Shown one piece after another: positions 1 to 6,245 of a stretch of DNA of 11,622 bases. A program made the position numbers and the translations under genes. The notes beneath the pieces are model-generated. The model did no database searches and had not been told where the DNA came from. It worked only from the letters and a program-made list of their open reading frames with translations. Source of the stretch: Xanthobacteraceae bacterium (GTDB lineage Bacteria; Pseudomonadota; Alphaproteobacteria; Rhizobiales; Xanthobacteraceae). Each line of letters starts with the position of its first letter. Position 1 is the first letter of the stretch. The DNA lies in assembly GCA_030039105.1 (NCBI GenBank), contig JASHQO010000193.1, positions 1 to 11,622 of the forward strand, written 5' to 3'.

Positions 1-291
1 GGCGCTGCTGGCGGTGGCGCCGACGGTCAGCGTCGAGGCGTCTTGCCGGATATTGATCAGCGGACACTCGATCTCCTGCGCCGCGCCGGCGACGGACTGC
101 GGCGAGGTCGCGGTCGAGTTCGAGAACAAGTTCGAAATCTTGTCCAAGGTCGAGGGCGACGATGCCGGCGGCGGTGTGGTCGAGCCGGTCGTGGCCGGGG
201 ACGAACCCAGCAGGCCGCTCCCCGAGCATCCCGAGGCAAGCAGCCCCAGCGCCAGCAGAGCCGCGACCGCCATGCGATCGCCCGAACGCAT
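1..291 (-). CDS. Ser/Thr-rich lipoprotein, 5' part only
   Basis: The frame is open from an ATG at 291 to the window edge, giving the first 97 residues. Seen: a positively charged start (MRSGDRMAVA), a hydrophobic stretch at residues 8-19, and a lipobox-like LASGC with Cys22 as the likely lipidated residue. After it come a low-complexity Ser/Thr/Pro segment (about 23-66) and what looks like the start of a folded part, ECPLINIRQDASTLTVGA (73-90). This is the layout of an exported lipoprotein with a flexible linker. I do not recognise a named family. A second in-frame ATG at 273 and a GTG at 309 are alternative starts, and the Shine-Dalgarno signal is weak for all of them. Ala at the -3 position of the lipobox is less usual than Leu. 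It lies downstream of the GNAT gene on the same strand but is separated by 286 bases, so it probably has its own promoter. Confidence 0.7.
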   Translation of the reverse strand, partial: MRSGDRMAVAALLALGLLASGCSGSGLLGSSPATTGSTTPPPASSPSTLDKISNLFSNSTATSPQSVAGAAQEIECPLINIRQDASTLTVGATASSA

Positions 292-349
292 CAAATGACC
301 GTCCCGCACCATGCCCCCAACTCATCGCCTCCAGATGCGATGCCTCGAT

Positions 350-379
350 CTTATACCAAGGCAACCGTGGCTATCCCAA
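350..379 (-). promoter_or_regulatory. candidate sigma-70 promoter for the lipoprotein
   Basis: Read on the minus strand, TTGGGA (379-374) is followed after 18 bases by TATAAG (355-350). That is 4 of 6 matches to the -35 and 5 of 6 to the -10 consensus. Transcription would start near 343, leaving a leader of about 50 bases before the ATG at 291. Alphaproteobacterial promoters are often degenerate, so this is a prediction from base matches alone. Confidence 0.35.
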
Positions 380-410
380 GGCTTTCCCGCGGTGTCCCTT
401 CCTAGCTAAA

Positions 411-480
411 GCATGATCCGGAAAAAGCCGGCCCTCGGACTTGATCCGAGGGTGGCAACCGGTTTCGGAAAAGATCATGC
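411..480. repeat. interspersed palindromic repeat with a nested hairpin
   Basis: The 70-base unit is bounded by an 8-base inverted pair, GCATGATC (411-418) and GATCATGC (473-480). Inside are CCGGAAAA and TTTCGGAAAA segments. Nested within is a perfect 8-base-pair hairpin, CCCTCGGA (432-439) and TCCGAGGG (445-452), with loop CTTGA. From memory, the outer ends and AACCGG/CGGAAAA core match a palindromic element scattered between genes in Bradyrhizobium and Rhodopseudomonas genomes, and the inner hairpin resembles a second, CTTG-loop type of palindrome. It sits between the GNAT 3' end and the lipoprotein promoter. Confidence 0.65.
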
Positions 481-498
481 GCAAGCAAAAAGCTGGAA

Positions 499-529
499 CG
501 GGATGACGATTCGACCAAAACTCATCCCG
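499..529. repeat. small palindrome adjoining the repeat
   Basis: CGGGATGA (499-506) and TCATCCCG (522-529) are a perfect 8-base inverted pair with a 15-base loop. The intervening and preceding sequence, with GCAAGCAAAAAGC directly after the 411-480 unit, resembles the usual continuation of the same interspersed element as I remember it. It may therefore be the distal part of one larger repeat covering about 411-530. Confidence 0.5.
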
Positions 530-557
530 CTATAGCGCGTCCGATGCCGCCGCACGA

Positions 558-590
558 ACCGGCGCCCAAGACTATGGTTAAGGCGCCGGT
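558..590 (-). terminator. hairpin across the GNAT stop codon, possible transcript end
   Basis: ACCGGCGCC (558-566) and GGCGCCGGT (582-590) form a perfect 9-base-pair stem with a 15-base loop that contains the GNAT stop codon (578-580). No T-run follows on the minus strand, so it is not a classical intrinsic terminator. It could act as a 3'-end stabiliser or a Rho-assisted stop. It is the only strong hairpin at the end of the thrC-M16-GNAT group apart from the repeat further on. Confidence 0.35.
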
Positions 591-1165
591 GCGTCCTTGA
601 GCCGCGCATAGAGCAAATGGTCCTGCCAGATACCGTTGATGCAGAGATATTCGCGGGCGTAGCCCTCGCGCTGGAAGCCGGTATTTTCCAGAAGGCGGAT
701 CGAGCCGGCGTTGGTCGGGATGCAGGCGGCCTCGAGGCGATGCAGGCGCAGCGTGGCGAAGGCGAAAGGAATGACGGCGCGGACCGCGGCCGTCATGTAG
801 CCGTTGCGGATGTGGGGCAGGCCCATCCAGTAGCCGAGGCTGCCGGCCTGGGCGACGCCGCGGCGGATATTGGCCAGCGTCAGGCCGCCGACCATGGCGT
901 CGTTGGAGTGGCGGAAGATCAGGAAGGCGTAGCCCTGGTCGGTGCGCAAATCCTCGGCGTAGCGCCGGATGCGGCGGCGAAAGGCGCTGCGGGTGAGATC
1001 GTCCGTCGGCCAGGTCGGCTCCCAGGGCGTGAGGAAATCGCGGCTCGTCTCGCGTAACGCCGCCCATTCGCTGAAATCGGTCATCTGCGGCGTGCGCAGC
1101 GTGACGCCGTCACCCGCGATCGACGGCAGCGGTTCGCTGAAATTGATGGTGCGGAAGAACGCCAT
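578..1165 (-). CDS. GNAT-family N-acetyltransferase, RimJ/RimL type
   Basis: A 195-residue cytoplasmic enzyme predicted to transfer acetyl from acetyl-CoA to a protein N-terminus or another amine. Seen: the family's opening strand VTLRTPQMTDFSEWAALR (21-38). The region SLGYWMGLPHIRNGYMTAAV (109-128) corresponds to the acetyl-CoA-binding motif A, with IRNGYM in place of the usual QGxGxxxE-like form. RLEAACIPTNAGSIRLLENTGF (143-164) carries the conserved Asn152 and Ser155, and GYAREYLCINGIWQDHLLYA (168-187) is the typical RimJ C-terminus. Length fits the family. It starts 20 bases after the M16 stop, so it is probably the last gene of the thrC transcript. The Shine-Dalgarno signal is poor. The name RimJ covers ribosomal protein S5 acetyltransferase, but the substrate here cannot be told from sequence. 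Confidence 0.88.
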   Translation of the reverse strand: MAFFRTINFSEPLPSIAGDGVTLRTPQMTDFSEWAALRETSRDFLTPWEPTWPTDDLTRSAFRRRIRRYAEDLRTDQGYAFLIFRHSNDAMVGGLTLANIRRGVAQAGSLGYWMGLPHIRNGYMTAAVRAVIPFAFATLRLHRLEAACIPTNAGSIRLLENTGFQREGYAREYLCINGIWQDHLLYARLKDAPAP

Positions 1166-1185
1166 GGCGGCTGCTGCGGATGTCG

Positions 1186-2457
1186 TTAGGCGGCCCGGCG
1201 GGTGAGAGTCTCGGCGATTGCGGCAGCGCTTTCAAGTCCGGAGCCCAAGCCGAGCACGGCGGTCGCCATCTTGCCGCGCGCGAGCAGCGCGCGGCCGGCG
1301 GCGCGCGCAGTCTCGACGGTCACAGCGTCGACCTTCTCGACCAGCTCATCGACCGGTATCGGCCGGCCCCAGACCATCATCTGCCGCGCCAGTTGCTCGA
1401 TGCGCGCGCCGGAGCTTTCCAGCGCCATCAGCAGGCCGGCCTTCATCTGCGCCTTGGCGCGGGCGACTTCGGCTTCCGACATGGTTTCGGCGAGGCCCGT
1501 GATCTGGTCGACGACGACGCGCATCAGTTCCGACGTGTCGGCGGAATCGGTGCCGGCATAGAGCCCGAACATGCCGACGTCGGAGTAGGGCATGTGGAAC
1601 GAATAGATCGAGTAGCACAGGCCGCGCCGCTCGCGCGCTTCCTGGAACAGCCGTGACGACATGCCGCCGCCGAGCACGCTGGAGAACACCTGCATGCTGT
1701 AGAGCGTCGGATCGGTCACCGAGACGCCGGGCAATGCCATGGCGATGTGGACCTGCTCGAGGTCGCGCCGCTCGATATGGGTGCCGCCGCCGAAGCGGCC
1801 CGGCTCGGGGTTCTGACTTGCCGGGCCGGCGAAGCTTGCGAAGCGGCGCTCGGCGTCGGCGACGATGGCCGCATGCTCGACGGCGCCGGCGGCGGCCACC
1901 ACCATGTCGGGGGCGCGGTAGTGGCGGGCCAGATAGTCGCGCAGCGCCGCGCCATTGAACGAGCGCACGGTCTTGGCGGTGCCGAGGATCGAGCGGCCGA
2001 GCGGTTGGTCCGGAAACGCGATGGTGTTGAGGTGCTCGAAAATCAGGTCGTCCGGCGTGTCCGCCACGGCGCCGATCTCCTGGACGATGACGTTCTGCTC
2101 GCGGTGCAGTTCCTCGCGCTCGAAGGTCGGATCGGACAGGATATCGGCCAGCACGTCGAGCGCCAGCGGCACGTCGGCCTTGAGCACGCGTGCGTAATAG
2201 GCGGTGCTCTCGGCGCCGGTTGCGGCGTTGAGGTCGCCGCCGACCGCCTCGATCTCCTCGGCGATCTGCCGGGCGCTGCGCCGCCGCGTGCCCTTGAACG
2301 CCATGTGCTCGAGCAGGTGCGAGATGCCGTGCTCGTTGAGCCGCTCGTCGCGGCTGCCGGCCGCGGCCCAGACGCCGAGCGAGGCGGTCTCGAGATGCGG
2401 CATCGTGTCGGTCACCACCGTGATGCCGGATTTCAAGGTCGTTACCTCGACGCTCAT
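1186..2457 (-). CDS. M16-family zinc metallopeptidase, processing-peptidase-like
   Basis: A 423-residue pitrilysin/insulinase-type peptidase. Seen: the inverted zinc motif HxxEH as HLLEH (His47, Glu50, His51) and the third ligand Glu127 in VIVQEIG, exactly 76 residues after His51. The C-terminal domain carries ERRGLCYSIYSF, matching the family's conserved Arg/Tyr region. There is no signal peptide, so it probably acts in the cytoplasm. Known of the family: these single-chain alphaproteobacterial proteins are close relatives of the mitochondrial processing peptidase beta subunit. The start at 2457 is chosen because its ATG overlaps the thrC stop as ATGA and because MSVEVTTLKSGITVV is the usual N-terminus. 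The frame stays open for 39 more codons upstream, but those lie inside thrC. The peptide substrate is unknown. Confidence 0.93.
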   Translation of the reverse strand: MSVEVTTLKSGITVVTDTMPHLETASLGVWAAAGSRDERLNEHGISHLLEHMAFKGTRRRSARQIAEEIEAVGGDLNAATGAESTAYYARVLKADVPLALDVLADILSDPTFEREELHREQNVIVQEIGAVADTPDDLIFEHLNTIAFPDQPLGRSILGTAKTVRSFNGAALRDYLARHYRAPDMVVAAAGAVEHAAIVADAERRFASFAGPASQNPEPGRFGGGTHIERRDLEQVHIAMALPGVSVTDPTLYSMQVFSSVLGGGMSSRLFQEARERRGLCYSIYSFHMPYSDVGMFGLYAGTDSADTSELMRVVVDQITGLAETMSEAEVARAKAQMKAGLLMALESSGARIEQLARQMMVWGRPIPVDELVEKVDAVTVETARAAGRALLARGKMATAVLGLGSGLESAAAIAETLTRRAA

Positions 2458-3869
2458 GCAGCCGCTCCTTCCTGTGCGGCGCGGCTCGTGCTCAGCACGA
2501 ACCGCTCGACCGCGGATTGATCGACCGGCAGCACGGTGACGCGCTCCGGCCGTTGCTCGAGATCGTTGAGCCATTCGGGCAGATCGGGCCGCGCGCCGCA
2601 GGCGGCCGCGACCGCGTCGGGAAATTTCGCCGCATGCGCGGTCGACAGCACCACCATCGGGGTCGCCGGATCGCGGCGTTCCTTCTCCGCCACCGCGATG
2701 CCGACGGCGGTGTGCGGATCGACGAAATGGCCGGTCTCGCGCCTGACGGTGCGGATGATGGCCGAGACTTCGCTCTCGTCGGCGCGGGCGGCGCCGAACA
2801 GCGCGCGGATCTGCGTCAACGCCTGCGGCGAGACGGTGAAGCGCTTCGATTGCGCGAGCGCGCCCATCAGCGCGCGGATGGCGGCGCCGTTGCGGTCATA
2901 GGCGTCGAACAGGAGCCGCTCGAAATTCGACGACACCTGGATGTCCATCGACGGCGAGGTGGTCGCCACCACGTCGCGCAGCTCGTAGCTGCCGGTTGCG
3001 AGCGTGCGCGCCAAAATGTCGTTGACGTTGGTGGCGACGATCAGCCGGTCGATCGGCAGCCCCATGCGCTGCGCCACGTAGCCGGCGTAGATGTCGCCGA
3101 AGTTGCCGGTCGGCACGGTGAACGCAATCTTGCGGGACGGACCGCCAAGCGCTACCGCCGCGGTGAAGTAATAGACCGTCTGCGCCACGATGCGCGCCCA
3201 ATTGATCGAATTGACGCCGGACAGCCGCACCCGGTCGGCGAAGGCGTGATGGTTGAACATCGCCTTCACCAGCGCCTGGCAGTCGTCGAAGGTGCCGTCG
3301 ATGGCGACCGCGCTGACGTTGTCGGCGGCCGCCGTCGTCATCATGCGCCGCTGCACGGCGGAGATGCGCCCGTTCGGAAACAACACGACGAGATCGACCT
3401 GGCTGTTGCCGCGGAATGCCTCGGCCGCGGCGCCGCCGGTGTCGCCCGAGGTCGCCACCACCACGGTGCGGCGCTCGCCGCGCGCCGCCAGCACGTGATC
3501 CAGCAGCCGCGCCAGGAGCTGCATCGCCAGGTCCTTGAACGCCAGCGTCGGCCCGTGGAACAGCTCCAGTGTGAAGGTGCTCACGCCGAGCTGGGTCAAC
3601 GGCGCCACCGCGGGATGGCGGAAGCCGCCGTAGGCTTCGCGCACCATGCGGGCGAGATCGGCGTCGCCGATCGAGTCGCCGACGAAGCGGCGAACGATGT
3701 CGGTCGCGACCTCGGCGTAGGGCCGGCCGGCAAATCCGGCGATGGTTTGCGGCTCGAGCCGCGGCCAGGCGTCAGGCACATAAAGGCCGCCGTCGCGGGC
3801 CAGACCCGCGAGCATGACGTCGGCGAAGCCGAGCGACGGGGCCTCGCCCCTGGTCGAGACGTGTCTCAT
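2454..3869 (-). CDS. thrC: threonine synthase
   Basis: A 471-residue PLP enzyme that converts O-phosphohomoserine to threonine and phosphate, the last step of threonine synthesis, in the cytoplasm. Seen: the N-terminal family signature MRHVSTRGEAPSLGFADVML and DGGLYVPD. The PLP lysine Lys112 lies in LAFKDLAMQLL, and the phosphate-binding loop is ATSGDTGGAA (139-148). Further conserved segments are NSINWARI and PTGNFGDIYAGY. The ATG at 3869 is preferred over an in-frame TTG at 3902 because homologues begin MRxxSTRG. A small inverted repeat, CCCAT (3873-3877) and ATGGG (3885-3889), lies just upstream and could partly hide the weak ribosome-binding region. The stop overlaps the M16 start by four bases. 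A probable terminator lies between surf1 and this gene, yet I found no convincing promoter in the 89-base gap. Confidence 0.96.
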   Translation of the reverse strand: MRHVSTRGEAPSLGFADVMLAGLARDGGLYVPDAWPRLEPQTIAGFAGRPYAEVATDIVRRFVGDSIGDADLARMVREAYGGFRHPAVAPLTQLGVSTFTLELFHGPTLAFKDLAMQLLARLLDHVLAARGERRTVVVATSGDTGGAAAEAFRGNSQVDLVVLFPNGRISAVQRRMMTTAAADNVSAVAIDGTFDDCQALVKAMFNHHAFADRVRLSGVNSINWARIVAQTVYYFTAAVALGGPSRKIAFTVPTGNFGDIYAGYVAQRMGLPIDRLIVATNVNDILARTLATGSYELRDVVATTSPSMDIQVSSNFERLLFDAYDRNGAAIRALMGALAQSKRFTVSPQALTQIRALFGAARADESEVSAIIRTVRRETGHFVDPHTAVGIAVAEKERRDPATPMVVLSTAHAAKFPDAVAAACGARPDLPEWLNDLEQRPERVTVLPVDQSAVERFVLSTSRAAQEGAAA

Positions 3870-3944
3870 TAACCCATTGATTCTATGGGAGTTCAAAGCC
3901 AAGCGGCCCTATGCCGCCGGCACCCAATCCCGGCACAGTAATAG

Positions 3945-3986
3945 AAAAACCGAACCCTTCACAAGGAACCCGAAGGGGCGCTTCGG
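3945..3986 (-). terminator. predicted intrinsic terminator of the cox operon
   Basis: Reading the minus strand, CCGAA (3986-3982), a GCGC bulge and CCCTTC (3977-3972) are followed by an 11-base loop. Then GAAGGG (3960-3955) and TTCGG (3954-3950) complete an 11-base-pair two-part stem, with TTTTT (3949-3945) directly after it. Stem plus T-run is the form of a Rho-independent terminator. Unusually, the surf1 stop codon (3961-3959) lies at the loop-stem junction, so ribosomes ending surf1 would compete with hairpin formation. It would separate the cox genes from thrC. Confidence 0.5.
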
Positions 3987-4726
3987 CCGCCATTTTGGCG
4001 CTGGCCGGCGCCAAATACCCAGGTCAGATAGACGGCGGCCAGGGCAGCCGCCAGCCCGTACCAGGTGATGATGTATTGCAGGTGATTGTTCGGCAGGTTG
4101 ACGACGATCTTGCCCGGGCGCGGCAGGCCGCCCGGCGGCACCGGCGCCTCCTGCTCGACGTAGAACGGCGCCACTACGCCGAGATTCTTGGCGGCGGCGA
4201 TGGCCTGCGGATCGCGGTCGAAGAAGAGATTATGAGCGACATCGTCGTTCGGCGTGAACCAGTGCCGGGTCTCCGGCCAGCGCAGCGCGCCGGTGATTTC
4301 GACCGGCCCGGCAATTTGGCCTTCGGCGCGACTCTTCGGGTCGGGCCGCCTCTCCGGCACAAAGCCGCGGTCGACGATGACGATGCTGCCGTCGGCGAGC
4401 CGCGCCGGCGTGAACACCCAGTCGCCGGGACCGGACACGTCGGGGCGGAAGGCGGACGCGGCGCCATAGATCAAGGCTTCATCGGCGTGGTCGAACTGCG
4501 CGGTGAAGGTGACGCGGCGGTATTCCTCGCCGGCCGGATCGAGGTTCGGCCAAGTGGCCGAAGCCGGCAGGGCTTGCGGCGCGTCGGCGAGCCGCTCGGT
4601 CAGCGCCGCGATCAGCGCCTCCTTCCACGCCTTGCGCTGGACTTGCCAGGTGCCGAGCCCGATCAGAACGACGAACGCCAGCAGCGCGGCAATGGCCGAA
4701 CCGAGCGGCGGCCGCCGCGCGCTCAA
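3959..4726 (-). CDS. surf1: SURF1-family cytochrome oxidase assembly protein
   Basis: A 255-residue inner-membrane protein that assists heme a insertion and early assembly of subunit I. Seen: an N-terminal membrane helix (about 10-26) ending in GLGTWQ (23-28) and RVTFTAQFD (71-79). VDRGFVP (118-124) and NNHLQYIITWYGLA (213-226), the latter leading into the second membrane helix, are hallmark SURF1 segments. The periplasmic domain lies between the helices. The start is a TTG at 4726. It has a GGAGG six bases upstream and overlaps the DUF983 stop as TTGA, and no ATG or GTG is available nearby in frame. As the last gene of the oxidase operon it probably depends on coupling to DUF983. Some homologues are named Shy1 or CtaK. 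Confidence 0.93.
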   Translation of the reverse strand: MSARRPPLGSAIAALLAFVVLIGLGTWQVQRKAWKEALIAALTERLADAPQALPASATWPNLDPAGEEYRRVTFTAQFDHADEALIYGAASAFRPDVSGPGDWVFTPARLADGSIVIVDRGFVPERRPDPKSRAEGQIAGPVEITGALRWPETRHWFTPNDDVAHNLFFDRDPQAIAAAKNLGVVAPFYVEQEAPVPPGGLPRPGKIVVNLPNNHLQYIITWYGLAAALAAVYLTWVFGAGQRQNGGRSAPSGSL

Positions 4727-5109
4727 GGTGCGCCTCCACCAAAACGGCCTTCCTCCGCCTTGTGGTGATACTGCAGCGCGATCATCAAGCCCTTCATCGG
4801 GCGCAACGGCCCGAGCGTGACGATCGCGACCAACGGCAGCCATAGCACCGCGTGCAGCCAATACGGCGGATGATAGAGCGCCTCGACGATCAGCGCCGCG
4901 CCGACCACGATGAAGCCGGCGAGAAACATGATGAACACCGCCGGCCCGTCGCCGGAATCGGCGAAGCCGTAGTCGAGCCCGCAGGCGTCGCAGCGCGGCT
5001 TGAGGGTCAGGAAGCCCTCGAACAATTTGCCGCGGCCGCAACGCGGGCAGGCGCACGATAATCCGGCGCGGATCGACCCCGACAGTGTCTCAATCGGCTT
5101 TTGGTTCAT
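4723..5109 (-). CDS. DUF983 zinc-ribbon membrane protein
   Basis: A 128-residue protein of the DUF983 family. Seen: an N-terminal zinc-ribbon-like part with two Cys pairs, CPRC (21-24) and CDAC (40-43), followed by two predicted membrane helices (about 57-77 and 84-104) and a short charged tail. Length and layout fit the family. The ATG at 5109 is chosen because GGGAAG lies seven bases upstream and MNQKPIETLSGSIRAGLSC is a plausible N-terminus. The frame remains open upstream to 5325, but that stretch is repeat-like non-coding DNA. The position between coxC and surf1 is common in alphaproteobacteria and suggests a part in oxidase assembly, but no function is established to my knowledge. Confidence 0.88.
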   Translation of the reverse strand: MNQKPIETLSGSIRAGLSCACPRCGRGKLFEGFLTLKPRCDACGLDYGFADSGDGPAVFIMFLAGFIVVGAALIVEALYHPPYWLHAVLWLPLVAIVTLGPLRPMKGLMIALQYHHKAEEGRFGGGAP

Positions 5110-5305
5110 TGGTGCTTCCCGGGCGCGGCGCAGCAGCAAAAGCGCGTTCACGCGCGTCTTCGACGCGCTATGGCGAAGCGCAGTGGTGCGTTGCAGACCC
5201 GGGATCGTTGCAAGCTCAAAGCTCCTCAAGGGTCGAGCTCGCGGCGGTCCCGGATCAGCGGTGCACCGCTTCGCGCTGCACCGCATCCGGGAAACGCATG
5301 CAGTT
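5110..5305. repeat. hairpin-rich intergenic element between coxC and DUF983
   Basis: The 196-base gap holds two strong palindromes. The first, 14 bases after the coxC stop, pairs TCCCGGAT (5248-5255) plus GCGGTGCA (5258-5265) with TGCACCGC (5277-5284) plus ATCCGGGA (5285-5292). That is 16 base pairs with a two-base bulge and an 11-base loop. The second is GCGCGTC (5152-5158) and GACGCGC (5162-5168) with a TTC loop. No T-run follows either on the minus strand. Both resemble, from memory, repetitive palindromes common between genes in Bradyrhizobium relatives. They may stabilise or process the mRNA between structural subunits and assembly factors. Confidence 0.55.
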
Positions 5306-6154
5306 TTATCCGGCCTCGGCGCCACCGCCCCAGACGTAGATGCAGGCGAACAGGAACAGCCACACCACGTCGACGAAGTGCCAGTACCAGGCGGCGAATT
5401 CGAAGCCGAGGTGCTGGGTCGGCTTGAACTGGCCGGCCAAGGCGCGGCACAGGCACACGATCAAAAAGATGGTACCGATGATGACGTGGGCGCCGTGGAA
5501 GCCGGTCGCCATGAAGAAAACGGCGCCGTACATGTTGCCGGAATAGTGGAACGCAGCGTGGGCGTATTCCCAGGCCTGCACGCAGGTGAAGGTCAGGCCG
5601 AGCAGGATGGTGAGCGCGAGACCCCAGATCAGACCCCTGCGGTTGTTCTCGAGCAGCGCGTGGTGCGCCCAGGTCACCGTGGTGCCCGAGGTCAGCAGGA
5701 TCAGCGTGTTGAGCAGCGGAAAGTGCCACGGATCGAAGGTCTGGATGCTCTTGGGCGGCCATACTCCGCCGGTGAACGCGATGCGGCCGACGTCCTGCGC
5801 TTCGGCCGGGAACAGCGCGGTGTTGAAATAGGCCCAGAACCAGGCAACGAAGAACATCACCTCCGAGGCGATGAACAGGATCATGCCGTAGCGGTGCGAG
5901 ATCTGCACCACCCGGGTATGATCGCCCTCGACCTCGGCCTCGTAGATGACGTCGCTCCACCAGCTAAACATGGTGTAGGCGACGCCGATGACGCCGATGA
6001 AGAAGATTACCGGCGCGTAAGCGGCGGAATGATGCATCCACAGGATGCCGCCGACGGCGGTGATGAATGCCGACACGGAGCCGACCGCCGGCCACGGGCT
6101 GGGATTCACCAGGTGATAGTCGTGGTGCGGTTTGGCATGCGCGGCATCGGCCAT
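5306..6154 (-). CDS. coxC: cytochrome c oxidase subunit III
   Basis: A 282-residue inner-membrane subunit of the aa3 oxidase. It binds lipid, stabilises subunit I and helps sustain proton uptake. Seen: HDYHLVNPSPWP near the N-terminus and about seven hydrophobic helices. HRYGMILFIASEVMFFVAWF (87-106) has the conserved Glu98, ATGFHGAHVIIG (216-227) is a subunit III fingerprint, and FAAWYWHFVDVVWLFLF ends the protein. The start is uncertain: in-frame ATGs occur at 6163 and 6154 and a GTG at 6169. I choose 6154 because GGAG lies nine bases upstream and MADAAHAKPHHDYHL resembles homologous N-termini as I remember them. A perfect AGGAGG (6186-6181) sits 11 bases before the GTG, which therefore remains possible. 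Confidence 0.95.
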   Translation of the reverse strand: MADAAHAKPHHDYHLVNPSPWPAVGSVSAFITAVGGILWMHHSAAYAPVIFFIGVIGVAYTMFSWWSDVIYEAEVEGDHTRVVQISHRYGMILFIASEVMFFVAWFWAYFNTALFPAEAQDVGRIAFTGGVWPPKSIQTFDPWHFPLLNTLILLTSGTTVTWAHHALLENNRRGLIWGLALTILLGLTFTCVQAWEYAHAAFHYSGNMYGAVFFMATGFHGAHVIIGTIFLIVCLCRALAGQFKPTQHLGFEFAAWYWHFVDVVWLFLFACIYVWGGGAEAG

Positions 6155-6171
6155 CGTCTTCATCTCCACTT

Positions 6172-6203
6172 TGGCGCCATCCTCCTAGCCGTTGGCGGCG
6201 CCA
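6172..6203 (-). promoter_or_regulatory. hairpin holding an AGGAGG upstream of coxC
   Basis: TGGCGCC (6172-6178) and GGCGCCA (6197-6203) form a 7-base-pair stem. Its 18-base loop contains a perfect minus-strand AGGAGG (6186-6181). A 16-codon open frame (start 6210, stop 6162-6160) runs through the structure and its TGA overlaps the ATG at 6163. This could modulate coxC translation, but no regulator is visible. The structure is seen in the sequence; the role is inferred. Confidence 0.3.
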
Positions 6204-6245
6204 CTGTCATTGTTTTCGTCGAACCAGAGCGGATCTGCGCCGCGC

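Noticed and set aside
14..405. Plus-strand frames at the left edge
   Set aside because: The minus strand carries a signal peptide, lipobox and structured composition in the same place; the plus frames show none.
2458..2574. 39-residue N-terminal extension of the M16 peptidase
   Set aside because: It lies inside the thrC coding region, and the ATGA overlap start gives the normal family N-terminus.
2517..3872. A 451-codon plus-strand frame opposite thrC
   Set aside because: It is fully antisense to thrC, has biased Arg/His/Gly composition and no domain or ribosome-binding site.
3870..3902. TTG start adding 11 residues to threonine synthase
   Set aside because: Homologues begin MRxxSTRG, and the ATG at 3869 matches this exactly.
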